Source: CBDBGD01 sp965205235
Lineage (GTDB): Bacteria; Chloroflexota; Dehalococcoidia; Lucifugimonadales; UBA1127
Assembly (NCBI GenBank): GCA_965205235.1
Contig: CBDBGD010000006.1
Location: 1 to 64,000, forward strand
DNA: 64,000 nt
Reading direction: 5' to 3'
The position numbers were made by a program, and so were the translations under genes. A model generated the notes under the pieces. The model was given only the letters and a program-made list of their open reading frames with translations, did not search any database and was not told where the DNA came from. Each line of letters starts with the position of its first letter. Position 1 is the first letter of the stretch. Shown here piece after piece: positions 50,412-59,456 of this stretch.

Positions 50412-52424
50412 CTATTTCAGGTAGCGGTCGAACCAGCGCAGAATGTGCTCCAAGCGCACTATGCGCCTGTCGGTGCGCCCGCTTCGGGACAGGCCGTGCG
50501 ACTCGTCGGGAAAGCGCACGAACTCGGTCTCTACTCCCAGCCGCTTGAGCGCCACGAAGAGCTGCTCGCCCTGTTCGATGGGGCATCGCATGTCGTTCTC
50601 GCTGTGGATGACCAGCGTGGGAGTGCGTGCGTTGCCAATGGCCTTGAGCGGCGACTGGTCCAGGTAGTTCCCAGGATTGACCCAGGGCTGTTCGTCGCCC
50701 AGCGCCTCTTCTCGCATCCAGTTCATATCGCTGGTCCCGTAGCTGCTGAACCGGTTGAATATGCTGCGCTGGGTGACGGCCGCCTTGAAGCGCTGGGTCT
50801 GGCCGATTATCCAGTTGGTCATAAAGCCGCCGTAGCTCCCACCCGTAACCCCCATGCGCTCCTTGTCCACGTACGGCAGCCGCTCCACGTAGTCCGTCCA
50901 GGCCATCACGTCGTCGTAGTCGGCGGTCCCGGCGGCGTTCCAGATGGAGGCGCCGTGGGCCTCGCCGTAGCCGGTGCCGCCCCTGGGGTTGGAGAACGTG
51001 ACCACGTAGCCGTTGGCCGCCAGGAAGAAGAATTCGAACATGAAGAAGTTCCCGTACTGTCCCTGCGGCCCACCGTGGATTTCGACCAGGGTGGGGTACT
51101 TCTTCGAGGGGTCGAAGCCGGGCGGAGTCAGCACCCAGCCCTGCAGGTCATTCCCCGCAGCCCCCTGGAACCAGACGGACGTGACCTCTCCCAGGTCGAC
51201 GCGCCTCAGGATGTTGTCGTTGAACCGAGTGAGCCGCCGTTTGCTCCCGGTGTCCAGCCGGCGCGTCCAGACCTGGCCAATCTCGTACGTGCTCGCGTGG
51301 AAGTAGGCCAGTCGTGTGCCGCTGTCGTCAAAGCTGTAGGCGCCAACCACGCCCTCGTCGTCGATGACCGGCGCCATCTCGCCGCCCTCGACCGGGATGC
51401 TCATGAGCTGTGTGTTGCCGTGCTCGCTCACCTGGAAGTAGATGGACCCGCTGTTCCTGGCCCAGGTTGGCGCCATCATGTCTGCGCCGCCCAGGTCGTT
51501 CATGGTGGAGTTGGACACGGATATGTCGAAATGGCCGGTGAGGTCCGTGGGCGGCGCGCTCCCGTCGAATGGGACCACCCAGAGGTTATCGTGCTGCCAC
51601 CAGTCGGAGCGACGGCTCCGTCCGGTGAAGGCGATCCACTTACCGTCGGGTGAAACGCTGATGAGGCCCTTCTTCCCAACGTGCGTGTCCACCTTCCGCG
51701 CCTCGCCGCCGTCGGCGGGCATGACGAATATGTCGACCGAGTCGGGAGCGAAGTCAGGGTCCTCGGCGATGTTGGACGTGTATGCGATGTGGCGGCCGTC
51801 CGGCGACCAACAGGGCTCGCGTTCGGCGTGGACGGGACCGTCGGTCAGCTGCGCAACCCTGCCGGTGCGGGTGTTCACCGTCCAGATGTGCCACTGCTCG
51901 TGGCCGAAAAAGCCGATGCCGTCCCACTTGTAGTGGACGCGCGTATAGTGGCGGGACACGATCCCCAATCGACGCTTTCGCTCGTCCGCCTCGCGCTCCA
52001 GAGCGTCCTGGTCCCTCTTCTGGAACTCGAAGGCCAGGCGCGACCCGTCCGGCGACCATTCGAACGCCCCGAACTTGCCCTTGAGGCCCGTTAGCGGCCG
52101 GGCCTCTCCTCCACTGAAGGGAATGATGTGAATCTGGGCCTGGGTGGAATTGCCCCTGTTGGAGAGGAAGGCTATCCGAGTCCCGTCCGGCGACCAGCGC
52201 GGGCGCGTGTCTTGCTGGTCGCCGTGGGTGAACTGCCGCGGCGCGCCGCCTCCCGTGGGCGCCACCCACAGGTTGGCGTACTTGCGCTCGGAGTCCCTGT
52301 CCACACGTTGAACGCTGAACACCACGTGGCGACCGTCGGGTGAGATGGCCGGGTCGGAGATGGTCTGAATACGATAGAGGTCCTGGGGGGAAATGCGCCC
52401 TCGCTGCCGAGTGTTGGTTACCAT
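50412..52424 (-). CDS. S9-family serine peptidase (acylaminoacyl/oligopeptidase type)
   Basis: The product is 670 residues. The first 400 form a beta-propeller of PD40/TolB-like repeats (ISPDGRHVVFSVQRVDRDSE, WSPDGTRIAFLSNRG, WSPDGRHIAYTSNI). The C-terminal alpha/beta hydrolase has YPTLVEIHGGPQGQYG, the nucleophile MGVTGGSYGGFMTNW, an Asp in VIHSENDMRCPIEQG and His in FPDESHGLSRSG. No signal peptide is seen, so it likely acts in the cytoplasm on short or N-blocked peptides. Divergent from argC. Confidence 0.92.
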   Translation of the reverse strand: MVTNTRQRGRISPQDLYRIQTISDPAISPDGRHVVFSVQRVDRDSERKYANLWVAPTGGGAPRQFTHGDQQDTRPRWSPDGTRIAFLSNRGNSTQAQIHIIPFSGGEARPLTGLKGKFGAFEWSPDGSRLAFEFQKRDQDALEREADERKRRLGIVSRHYTRVHYKWDGIGFFGHEQWHIWTVNTRTGRVAQLTDGPVHAEREPCWSPDGRHIAYTSNIAEDPDFAPDSVDIFVMPADGGEARKVDTHVGKKGLISVSPDGKWIAFTGRSRRSDWWQHDNLWVVPFDGSAPPTDLTGHFDISVSNSTMNDLGGADMMAPTWARNSGSIYFQVSEHGNTQLMSIPVEGGEMAPVIDDEGVVGAYSFDDSGTRLAYFHASTYEIGQVWTRRLDTGSKRRLTRFNDNILRRVDLGEVTSVWFQGAAGNDLQGWVLTPPGFDPSKKYPTLVEIHGGPQGQYGNFFMFEFFFLAANGYVVTFSNPRGGTGYGEAHGASIWNAAGTADYDDVMAWTDYVERLPYVDKERMGVTGGSYGGFMTNWIIGQTQRFKAAVTQRSIFNRFSSYGTSDMNWMREEALGDEQPWVNPGNYLDQSPLKAIGNARTPTLVIHSENDMRCPIEQGEQLFVALKRLGVETEFVRFPDESHGLSRSGRTDRRIVRLEHILRWFDRYLK

Positions 52425-52541
52425 AGCATCAACTCCAGTCTCTTGGGTCCATGGGATGGGCGCATTCTACCCCGTAGCAGCGAGGCGCGGCGAGCACGCT
52501 GCCGGAGCGCGGGCCGTAGGGCCTTCCCCCGGCCCGTTAGC

Positions 52542-52580
52542 TTGCCCGCCAAGCGTGCGCCCTCGTATACTAGCTACGAG
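52542..52580 (+). promoter_or_regulatory. argC promoter with overlapping inverted repeat
   Basis: TTGCCC (52542-52547), an 18-bp spacer and TATACT (52566-52571). CTCGTA (52562-52567) and TACGAG (52575-52580) form a perfect inverted repeat that covers the -10 box, a good place for a repressor. The start codon is 26 bp further on. Confidence 0.5.
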
Positions 52581-52605
52581 AACGAAAGACGGAAGCAGGG
52601 ATGTC

Positions 52606-53634
52606 GTGAAAGTTGGAATCCTCAACGTAACGGGCTACGCCGGAGCGGAGCTGGCGCGCATCCTCTACCTGCACCCGGAGGTGGAGATCGCGGCGGTGAC
52701 GGGCCGGAGCGCGGCAGGGCAGAGGCTGCCCGATGCGGTACCCCACCTGTGGAAGCTGGACCTGCCTATCACCAGCCGCATGGAGGAGTCCGTCGACGTG
52801 GTGTTCTCGAGCCTGCCCAGCGGCGCGAGCGCCGAGGCGCTGGCGCCCCTGGTCGACGAGGGCGTGCGGGCCGTCGACATCGCCGCGGACTTTCGCCTTC
52901 GCGACCCGGAGGGGTTCAAGGCGGCGTACAAGATGGAGCATCCGGCGCCGCACCTGCTGCACCGGGCCGTGTACGGGCTGCCGGAGGTCCACCGCTCGCG
53001 GCTGGGCGGCGCAGACCTGGTCGCCAACCCCGGCTGCTACCCGGAGGCGTCGATACTGGCGCTGGCCCCGGCGGTGGCGGCAGGGCTGGTGGAGGACGAC
53101 ATCGTCATCGACGCGAAGTCGGGGGTGTCGGGCGCGGGCCGCGGGAGCATCACGTCGGACCCGATGTACCACTTCGCCGAGGCGAACGAGAACGTGCTGG
53201 CGTACGGGCTGGGGGGCCACGGGCACCAGCCGGAGATCGCCCAGGAGCTGGCGGGGCTGGCCGGCGCGGAGAGCGCTCGGGTCACGTTCGTGCCGCACCT
53301 GATCCCGATGACCCGGGGGATCTTCGCCACGTGCTACGCGCCGCTGCGGGACCCGAGCACGACCAAAGAGCGGGTGCAGCAGGTCTACCGCGACTTCTAC
53401 GCCGACGAGCCCTTCGTGCGCGTGCTGGACGCCTCGCCGCGGACGAAGCAGACGGCGGGGAGCAACCTGTGCCTGGTCCACGCAACGGTGGACGCGCGGG
53501 CGGGGAGGCTGATCGCGGTGAGCTGCCTGGACAACCTGGTGAAGGGCGCCGCGGGCCAGGCGGTGCAGAACATGAACCTCATGATGGGACTGCCGGAAAC
53601 GGAGGGCCTGGAAGCGCTGGCCCTCTACCCATAG
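52606..53634 (+). CDS. argC: N-acetyl-gamma-glutamyl-phosphate reductase
   Basis: ArgC reduces N-acetylglutamyl phosphate to the semialdehyde in arginine synthesis. The 342-residue protein starts VKVGILNVTGYAGAELARIL (NADP-binding G-x-x-G-x-x-G), and has FSSLPSGASAEALAPLVD, the active-site ANPGCYPEASILAL with Cys, SGVSGAGRGS and VPHLIPMTRGIFAT. The GTG at 52606 is the only start matching the family N-terminus. No other arg gene is adjacent; tRNA-Glu follows. Confidence 0.94.
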   Translation: MKVGILNVTGYAGAELARILYLHPEVEIAAVTGRSAAGQRLPDAVPHLWKLDLPITSRMEESVDVVFSSLPSGASAEALAPLVDEGVRAVDIAADFRLRDPEGFKAAYKMEHPAPHLLHRAVYGLPEVHRSRLGGADLVANPGCYPEASILALAPAVAAGLVEDDIVIDAKSGVSGAGRGSITSDPMYHFAEANENVLAYGLGGHGHQPEIAQELAGLAGAESARVTFVPHLIPMTRGIFATCYAPLRDPSTTKERVQQVYRDFYADEPFVRVLDASPRTKQTAGSNLCLVHATVDARAGRLIAVSCLDNLVKGAAGQAVQNMNLMMGLPETEGLEALALYP

Positions 53635-53668
53635 ATTCGCATCGAGTGGAGGCTTCGACCCCCTGCCT

Positions 53669-53742
53669 GCCCCCATAGTCTAGCGGCCTAGGACGCCACC
53701 CTTTCAAGGTGGAGATCGCGGGTTCGAATCCCGCTGGGGGCA
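53669..53742 (+). tRNA. tRNA-Glu (UUC)
   Basis: Cloverleaf with acceptor GCCCCCA/TGGGGGC, anticodon stem CCACC/GGTGG, loop CTTTCAA (anticodon TTC), and T arm CGCGGGTTCGAATCCCGC. CCA is not encoded. Confidence 0.95.
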
Positions 53743-53863
53743 CTCGAGGGCCACGGGCACGCCCTTCGACAGCCGTTCGTCCCGAGACCAGCTACGGAAT
53801 GTGGTAGAGTGAAGCCAACCCACGCTCAACGAGCCCCGAGTACGTCCCGACCAGAGGGAGGCT

Positions 53864-55099
53864 ATGACCAACGCAGAGAGGGTCCTGACCAAGACGGAGC
53901 GCAACCTGTGGAACGCCATCGTGGCGGAGGCGCTTGCGCACCTGAAGTACTCGGCCTACGCGATGAAGGCGCTGGAGGAGGGGCACCCGGAGGTGGGGCA
54001 GGTCTTCCAGGAGGTCGCGGGGGCAGAGACGATCCACGGGGTGAACCATCTCCGAGTCGTAGGTGACATCAAGTCCTCGCGGGAGAACCTGGAAAGCGTC
54101 ATCAGCGGCGAGTCGAGGGAGTTCGCGACGCTGTACCCGCGCATGATCCGCGAGGCTATGGACGAGGACCGGCACGATGCGGCGCAGACCTTCGCCGTGG
54201 CCATGGACCGGGAGATCCAGCACCTGGAGTCCTTCAGCCGATCGCTGGAGGAGCTCAACAAGAAAGTGGCCGCAGAGGCCGCGGCCCTGAAGCAGCAGCC
54301 GGCAGTCGGTCGGCCCGCGGAGGTCGCCGAGCGCCGGGAGAGCCCGGCCCCGCAACCGCCGACCAGCTACCCCAAGGCTGTCCAGGAGATGGCGGGCGAG
54401 CGGCAGCGAGTGGCGGCCTTCGGGCGGATCCGGGAGGTGGTCTTCGGAGCGCAGGATGGCGTGCTGAGCACGGCGGTGCTGGTCACTGCCGTGGCAGCGG
54501 GAGTCTCCGACACCACGACCATCATCATTGCGGGGCTGGCCGCGGCGCTGGCAGGGATGATCTCGATGGGCAGCGGCAGCTACCTCGGCTCCAAGGCGCA
54601 GCGGGACGTGTACCTGGCGGAGATCGAGAAGGAGGCCAAGGAGCTGGAGGAGAACCCCGCGGAGGAGCTGGCCGAGCTGGTCTTCATCTACCACCAGCAG
54701 GGGTTGAGCTACCGCCAGGCGCGGGAGATGGCCGACCACATCTCCTCCGACAAGGACCTGTGGCTTCGCACGCTGGTGGAGAAGGAGCTGGGCATCAACC
54801 CCGACCTGCTGCAGAGCCCGGTCAAGGACGGCCTGACCATGGCCGGAGCGTTCATCGCCGGGGCGGCCGTGCCGCTCGTCCCGTACCTGCTGGCGGCGGC
54901 GGGTCTCATCGACCGGGGGCCGGCCATCGTTGCGTCGGTGGCTGCGGCGCTGACGGGACTCTTCCTCATCGGCCTGGGCAAGGGGCGGCTCATCGAGAAG
55001 TCGCCGCTGCTGCAGGGGCTGGAGGTCCTGGTCATCGGCGCGACGGCATCAGGCATCGGCTACCTGTTGGGCGAGGGGATTTCACGGCTCTTCGCATAG
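53864..55099 (+). CDS. Membrane-bound ferritin: rubrerythrin-like domain fused to VIT1/CCC1 transporter (MbfA-like)
   Basis: The product is 411 residues. Residues 1-145 are a ferritin-like four-helix domain with di-iron ligands in VAEALAHLKYSAYAM, VAGAETIHGVNHLR and MDREIQHLESFSRSLEE. A Pro-rich linker (about 146-180) leads to a VIT1-type membrane domain: IREVVFGAQDGVLSTAVLVT, AGMISMGSGSYLGSKAQRD and three further helices. This is the MbfA architecture, which exports iron or manganese and protects against peroxide. Its start at ATG 53864 follows an AGAGGGAGG site. Confidence 0.9.
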   Translation: MTNAERVLTKTERNLWNAIVAEALAHLKYSAYAMKALEEGHPEVGQVFQEVAGAETIHGVNHLRVVGDIKSSRENLESVISGESREFATLYPRMIREAMDEDRHDAAQTFAVAMDREIQHLESFSRSLEELNKKVAAEAAALKQQPAVGRPAEVAERRESPAPQPPTSYPKAVQEMAGERQRVAAFGRIREVVFGAQDGVLSTAVLVTAVAAGVSDTTTIIIAGLAAALAGMISMGSGSYLGSKAQRDVYLAEIEKEAKELEENPAEELAELVFIYHQQGLSYRQAREMADHISSDKDLWLRTLVEKELGINPDLLQSPVKDGLTMAGAFIAGAAVPLVPYLLAAAGLIDRGPAIVASVAAALTGLFLIGLGKGRLIEKSPLLQGLEVLVIGATASGIGYLLGEGISRLFA

Positions 55100-55117
55100 C
55101 CAGTCGGGGAGGTCAAC

Positions 55118-56128
55118 ATGGCGACCGGCAACAGTCCGCAAGCGGAGACGGCGATGCGCGGCCCCACCTTCTCGGAGGTGCTGCAGGCGCGCAAGGCCAT
55201 TCGACCGTACCTGCGCCCCACGCCGACGGTGAGCTACCCGGCGCTGAACGCGTACGTCGGCGCCGAGGTTTATGTCAAGCGGGAGGACACCCAGCCCATC
55301 AGCTCCTTCAAAGTGCGCGGGGGCATCAACCTCCTCGTGAACCTGTCGGCGGAGGAGCGCTCTCGGGGGCTCATCACGGCGTCGTCGGGCAACCACGGGC
55401 AGTCGATCGCGTACGCTTGCCGCCTTTTCGGCGCGCGGTGTGTCGTGGCGCTGCCGGAGGGCGCGAACCCGACGAAGGTCGAGGCGATGCGAGGCTTCGG
55501 CGCGCAGGTGGTCTTCCACGGCAGCGCGTTCGACGACGCCAGGCTCCACGCCGAGCGACTGGCGCGCGAGGAGGGGATGTTCTACGTCCACGCCGCCAAC
55601 GAGCCGAGGCTCATCGCCGGGGTCGCCACGGAGACGCTGGAGCTCCTGGAGGAGGCGCCGGACCTGGACGTGATCTTCGTGCCGCTGGGCGGCGGCAGCA
55701 CGGCGTCCGGCGCATGCATTGTGGCGAAGACCGTGAGCCCGCAGACGCGGGTGGTGGCGGTGCAGTCGGCGCAGGCGCCGGGAGCGTACCTGTCGTGGAA
55801 GGAGGGGCGCATCGTCGAGGCGCCGATGCAGTCGGAGGCCGAGGGCCTGGCGACCCGCATGGGCTACGAGCTGCCGCAGCGTATCCTCCGGGAGCTGCTG
55901 GACGACTTCATCCTGGTGGACGACAGCGAGATGTGGCAGGCGGTGGCGGTGTACCTGGACAAGTGCCACGCTCTGTCGGAGCCGGCGGGGGCGGCGGCCC
56001 TGGCGGGGGCGCTCAAGCTGCGAGCGGAGATCGCGGGGAAGAAGGTGGGCGTCATCCTCAGCGGGGCGAACATCACGATGGCGCAACTCCAGAAGGCCCT
56101 TGCACACGCACCCACGGGAGGCGACTGA
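55118..56128 (+). CDS. Threonine/serine dehydratase (PLP fold type II)
   Basis: A 336-residue enzyme that deaminates threonine to 2-oxobutanoate or serine to pyruvate. The PLP Lys is in VKREDTQPISSFKVRGGINL, ASSGNHGQSIAYACRLFG binds substrate, PLGGGSTASGACIVAKT binds the phosphate, and ILSGANITM closes the fold. There is no C-terminal ACT regulatory domain, so it is of the catabolic or short biosynthetic kind. Start ATG 55118, 18 bp after the ferritin gene's stop. Confidence 0.9.
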   Translation: MATGNSPQAETAMRGPTFSEVLQARKAIRPYLRPTPTVSYPALNAYVGAEVYVKREDTQPISSFKVRGGINLLVNLSAEERSRGLITASSGNHGQSIAYACRLFGARCVVALPEGANPTKVEAMRGFGAQVVFHGSAFDDARLHAERLAREEGMFYVHAANEPRLIAGVATETLELLEEAPDLDVIFVPLGGGSTASGACIVAKTVSPQTRVVAVQSAQAPGAYLSWKEGRIVEAPMQSEAEGLATRMGYELPQRILRELLDDFILVDDSEMWQAVAVYLDKCHALSEPAGAAALAGALKLRAEIAGKKVGVILSGANITMAQLQKALAHAPTGGD

Positions 56129-56132
56129 CGCT

Positions 56133-56288
56133 TTGCGGCGCTACCAGCGAGGCCCTCGCAACCGCTACGAGCGCCGCCGCGCGCAGCGGAGGTCCGCAGG
56201 CGTCGCCGACCGGCGGACGCTGACGTGGGGGCTGGCGGCGCTTCTGGTCGTTGCGGTGGTCATTGCCGTGTCGCGCGCGCTGGTGTGA
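56133..56288 (+). CDS. Small basic single-pass membrane protein
   Basis: From TTG 56133 the 51-residue product has a very basic cytoplasmic half (RRYQRGPRNRYERRRAQRRS) and one membrane helix (WGLAALLVVAVVIAVSRALV). GGGAGG lies 11 nt upstream. It begins 4 bp after the dehydratase stop. Unknown function; could be a chance frame, but codon composition looks coding. Confidence 0.5.
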   Translation: MRRYQRGPRNRYERRRAQRRSAGVADRRTLTWGLAALLVVAVVIAVSRALV

Positions 56289-56292
56289 GGGG

Positions 56293-57462
56293 CTACGCCG
56301 CCGGCTGCGGGCGTTGGCGTCGGCGGAGGGGCTGGCCGCTCCGGTAGGTAGCGACGCGCCAGAGCCACTCGGCGGGGCCGTACAGGAAGCGGCCCAGCCA
56401 TGCTTTCGACCACCACACCTGGAGCGCCCACACCGCGAGCACGAACGCCAGCACCGCGCTCCGATTCACGGCGTCGACGTCACCCAGCAGGACGGTGAGG
56501 ACCAGCACGCCCAACACGGTCTGCGCCAGGTAGTTGGTCAGCGCCATCCTCCCGACCGCACGCAGCCGCCCCTTGAGCGGGCTGTCGCCGCGGTTGTTCC
56601 AGAGGATGATCAGGCTCATGTACGCCAGGGCGAAGGGGATCGTGCCCAGGGTGTTGGGAATCTGGCCGATGAAGGCGACCGCGCTCGAGTAGTCGTTCGC
56701 GGCGGTGATGATGACGCTGGCGGCGGCCAGCGGCACGCCGACCGCAAGCCCGACGACCGCGGTCCGCCGGTACGTCTCGGCAGGCAGGCCGCCGTTCATA
56801 AAGCCCATGCGGTACAGGCCGGCGCCCAGCAGAATCAGCCCCAACCCGCGGAGGAAGAAGCCCAGGAGGAAGACACCCTCGATGGCCTCTGCCTCCACCT
56901 CCTCGCCCGGCGTCCAGAGGCCGGTGAGCGACGCGCCGGGCGCATCGGCCAACTGCTGCGCCCACAGCGTGGTCGCGACGGACAGCCCGAAGACGATAAC
57001 CCCAACGGCGATGAGCGTCCGGCCCGGCAGCTTCCGCAGCGCGAGCAGGAAGACCGACGACACGGCGTACACCATCAGGACGTCGCCGTCCCACAGCAGG
57101 AAGTGGAGGACGCCGATGAAGAACAGCAGGACGTTTCGCCAGAGGTTCAGCAGCACTGCGCGCTTTCCTTTTGCGCTGGCGCGGTCGATGAAGAGGACCA
57201 TGCCCGCGCCGAAGAGCATCGAGAACAGCGCCATGAACTTCTGGTCGACGAAGACCTCGCCGAATATGCCCACGGCCCAATCGAGCCACGTCTCGGAGCC
57301 GCCCGCGCTCAGGTTGAAGTAGGGCGCACCCCCGAACCTGAACGACACGGCGTTCATCAGCAGAATGCCGAGCACCGCAACCCCGCGTATCAGGTCCAGG
57401 CTGGTGATGCGCGCAGACTCGCGGACGGGGCCGGCGTCGCTGGTTTGCGAAGGCGTCGCCAA
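56293..57462 (-). CDS. DUF418 family membrane protein
   Basis: The product is 389 residues from TTG 57462 (AGGAG 8 nt upstream). The N-terminal ITSLDLIRGVAVLGILLMNA is the hallmark of the DUF418/DUF1624 acyltransferase-3-like group. About ten membrane helices follow, with RRTAVVGLAVGVPLAAASVI, MALTNYLAQTVLGVLVLTVL and a C-terminal FLYGPAEWLWRVATYRSGQP, the DUF418 ending. Function unknown. Convergent with the small membrane protein gene. Confidence 0.9.
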   Translation of the reverse strand: MATPSQTSDAGPVRESARITSLDLIRGVAVLGILLMNAVSFRFGGAPYFNLSAGGSETWLDWAVGIFGEVFVDQKFMALFSMLFGAGMVLFIDRASAKGKRAVLLNLWRNVLLFFIGVLHFLLWDGDVLMVYAVSSVFLLALRKLPGRTLIAVGVIVFGLSVATTLWAQQLADAPGASLTGLWTPGEEVEAEAIEGVFLLGFFLRGLGLILLGAGLYRMGFMNGGLPAETYRRTAVVGLAVGVPLAAASVIITAANDYSSAVAFIGQIPNTLGTIPFALAYMSLIILWNNRGDSPLKGRLRAVGRMALTNYLAQTVLGVLVLTVLLGDVDAVNRSAVLAFVLAVWALQVWWSKAWLGRFLYGPAEWLWRVATYRSGQPLRRRQRPQPAA

Positions 57463-57599
57463 GCGATCACTCCTAGCGCGGCGGAGGGCTGGACCGACTG
57501 CTTCCCCTGCGGGCACTTGACATTGTGATGGCCTGACGCGGATAGTGGAAGCGCTTTCCAATGACCGTCGCTGCCACTATGGGGCGTCGGGTTGGGGAG

Positions 57600-57695
57600 C
57601 ACTGAGACGGGAGCTGGGAGAGACCGGCTGAGAGGCCCCGGCGGACCGGGGCGACCGTCAGAACCTGACCTGGGTAATGCCAGCGCAGGGACCGC
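57600..57695 (+). promoter_or_regulatory. TPP riboswitch (THI element)
   Basis: The conserved core is present in order: GGGAGC near 57609, GGCTGAGAGG (57626-57635), a hairpin GCCCCGG/CCGGGGC, then CAGAACCTGACCTGGGTAAT and GCCAGCGCAGGGA. CTGAGA and the ACCTGA-to-CCAGCG stretch bind pyrimidine and pyrophosphate of thiamine diphosphate. It precedes thiG by about 70 bp, so the thi operon should be shut off by TPP. Confidence 0.93.
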
Positions 57696-57755
57696 CTCGC
57701 AAGCCGTTGCGAGGAACGCGGACGCCGCTGGCCGTGCCGGCGGCGTTTCTGTTTT
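57695..57755 (+). terminator. Expression platform and intrinsic terminator of the TPP riboswitch
   Basis: CCTCGCAA/TTGCGAGG (57695-57714) is a perfect 8-bp hairpin with a 4-nt loop. It is followed by ACGCCGC (57722-57728) pairing with GCGGCGT (57740-57746) and TTTCTGTTTT. The second is a classical terminator, 12 bp before thiG, so control is probably by premature termination. Confidence 0.7.
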
Positions 57756-57767
57756 GGAGGGGGAGGC

Positions 57768-58562
57768 ATGGACGACAACCTGACTATCGCCGGGCAGACG
57801 TTCTCGTCGCGGCTCATCCTGGGCACCGGGCGGTACCGCTCCCACGACGACATGGTGGCGGCGCTGGAGGCCTCGGGCGCGAACATGATCACCGTGACGA
57901 CGCGCCGCCTGCCCCTGGACCGCCCGAACGAGAAGAGCATCCTGGACTACATCGACCAAACCAAGTACACAATCCTGCCCAACACCGCGGGCTCCCGGAC
58001 GGTGGAGGAGGCGGTGTTCAACGCCAAGCTGGGGCGGGAGGTGACGGGCTCGTCCTGGGTGAAGCTGGAGGTGCAGCCCGACCCCGCGTTCCTCTTCCCC
58101 GACCCGGCGGGCACGCTGCAGGCGGCAGAGATCCTGCTGCAAGACGGGTTCGTGGTGCTGCCCTACATCCACGCAGACCCTGTGCTGGCGCAGCAGCTCG
58201 AAGACATGGGATGCGCCACGGTGATGCCGCTCGGGTCGGCCATCGGGTCGGGGCAGGGCATCCACACGGCCGAGGAGGTCCGGATCATCCTGGGCCGGGC
58301 GCAGGTGCCGGTGGTCGTCGATGCCGGGCTCGGGGTGCCGTCCGACGCGTCGCAGGCGATGGAGATGGGCGCCGACGCCGTCCTCGTGAACACGGCCATC
58401 GCCCAGGCCCACGACCCGGCACAGATGGCATACGCCTTCCGGCTGGGCGTGGAGGCAGGCCGCATGGCGTACCTGGCGGGCCGCATCCCCCGGAAGGAGT
58501 ACGCCGAGGCGAGCAGCCCCACCACCGGCGTGCCCCAGCCAGCAGCCCCCTCGTCGAGGTAG
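57768..58562 (+). CDS. thiG: Thiazole synthase
   Basis: ThiG builds the thiazole phosphate of thiamine from deoxyxylulose phosphate, dehydroglycine and ThiS thiocarboxylate. The 264-residue barrel starts LTIAGQTFSSRLILGTGRYR; it has GSSWVKLEVQPDPAFLFPD with the Schiff-base Lys, CATVMPLGSAIGSGQG, PVVVDAGLGVPSDASQAME and ADAVLVNTAIAQAHDP. The ATG follows GGAGGGGGAGG. The thiES fusion gene starts 2 bp after its stop. Confidence 0.95.
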   Translation: MDDNLTIAGQTFSSRLILGTGRYRSHDDMVAALEASGANMITVTTRRLPLDRPNEKSILDYIDQTKYTILPNTAGSRTVEEAVFNAKLGREVTGSSWVKLEVQPDPAFLFPDPAGTLQAAEILLQDGFVVLPYIHADPVLAQQLEDMGCATVMPLGSAIGSGQGIHTAEEVRIILGRAQVPVVVDAGLGVPSDASQAMEMGADAVLVNTAIAQAHDPAQMAYAFRLGVEAGRMAYLAGRIPRKEYAEASSPTTGVPQPAAPSSR

Positions 58563-58564
58563 CC

Positions 58565-59428
58565 ATGCAGCGGCTTCCGGAGCCCTGCCTGGCCCTGGTC
58601 ACCGACCGCCACCTCTGCCTGCCGGGACACAGCCTCGCAGTCGCGGTGTCGGCGGCGTGCGACGGCGGGCTGGACATGGTGCAGGTGCGGGAGAAGGACC
58701 TGCCGGGCGGGGCGCTGCTCACGTTGGCCCAAGAGCTCCGCGAGGCCACCCGCGACCGCGCGCTGCTGATCGTCAACGAGCGGGTCGACGTCGCTCTGGC
58801 CTGCGAGGCGGACGGCGTGCAACTCGGGGAGGAAGCGATGCCGGTGGAGGAGGCCCGACGCCTGCTGGGCGGCGACGCGCTCATCGGTCGGTCGGTGCAC
58901 AGCGTGGCGGGCGCGGTGGAGGCAGAGGCGGCGGGTGCAGACTTCCTGCTGGTGGGCCCGATCTTCCCGACGCCGTCGCATCCCGACAGCGAGGGCGCGG
59001 GGACGGCGCTGCTGGAGCAGGTCCGCCGCGCGGTCGCGGTCCCGTTCCTGGCCATCGGCGGCGTCGACGCGTCGAACATCGGCCAGGTCGCACGTGCGGG
59101 TGCGAGCGGCGCGGCAGTCGTCCGCGCCGTGATCGCCGCGCCGGACCCCGCGCAGGCGGTCGCAGAGCTGCGTGCGGCGTTCGTCCGGGGGCTGGGCCCG
59201 GCCGGCGGAGGCCCGGAGGCGGCCACCATCACGATCACCGTCAACGGCGAGGAGCGGCGGCTGGCGCAGTCGCTGCGTCTGCCGGAGCTGCTGGAGAGCC
59301 TGGGCGTGCGGGCCCGCCACACGGCCGTGGCATACAACGGCGACGTGCTGCGCCGGGAGGAGCACCCCAACATCGCGCTCAAGGACGGCGACGTCCTGGA
59401 GCTCGTGCGGCCGGTGGGCGGGGGGTAG
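58565..59428 (+). CDS. ThiE-ThiS fusion: thiamine-phosphate synthase plus sulfur carrier
   Basis: A 287-residue fusion. Residues 1-205 are ThiE (LVTDRHLCLPGHSLAVAV, GLDMVQVREKDLPGGALL, IVNERVDVALACEADGVQLG, LLVGPIFPTPSHPDSEGAGT), which couples the thiazole and pyrimidine phosphates. Residues about 220-287 are ThiS (ITITVNGEERRLAQSLRLPE, VAYNGDVLRREE, DGDVLELVRPVGGG) with the C-terminal Gly-Gly needed for adenylation and thiocarboxylation. The carrier and the final enzyme of the pathway are thus one chain; ThiS must keep a free C-terminus, and the fusion order allows that. Confidence 0.93.
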   Translation: MQRLPEPCLALVTDRHLCLPGHSLAVAVSAACDGGLDMVQVREKDLPGGALLTLAQELREATRDRALLIVNERVDVALACEADGVQLGEEAMPVEEARRLLGGDALIGRSVHSVAGAVEAEAAGADFLLVGPIFPTPSHPDSEGAGTALLEQVRRAVAVPFLAIGGVDASNIGQVARAGASGAAVVRAVIAAPDPAQAVAELRAAFVRGLGPAGGGPEAATITITVNGEERRLAQSLRLPELLESLGVRARHTAVAYNGDVLRREEHPNIALKDGDVLELVRPVGGG

Positions 59429-59456
59429 GGGCCATCTCGGCAGAGGGAGGCGAACC

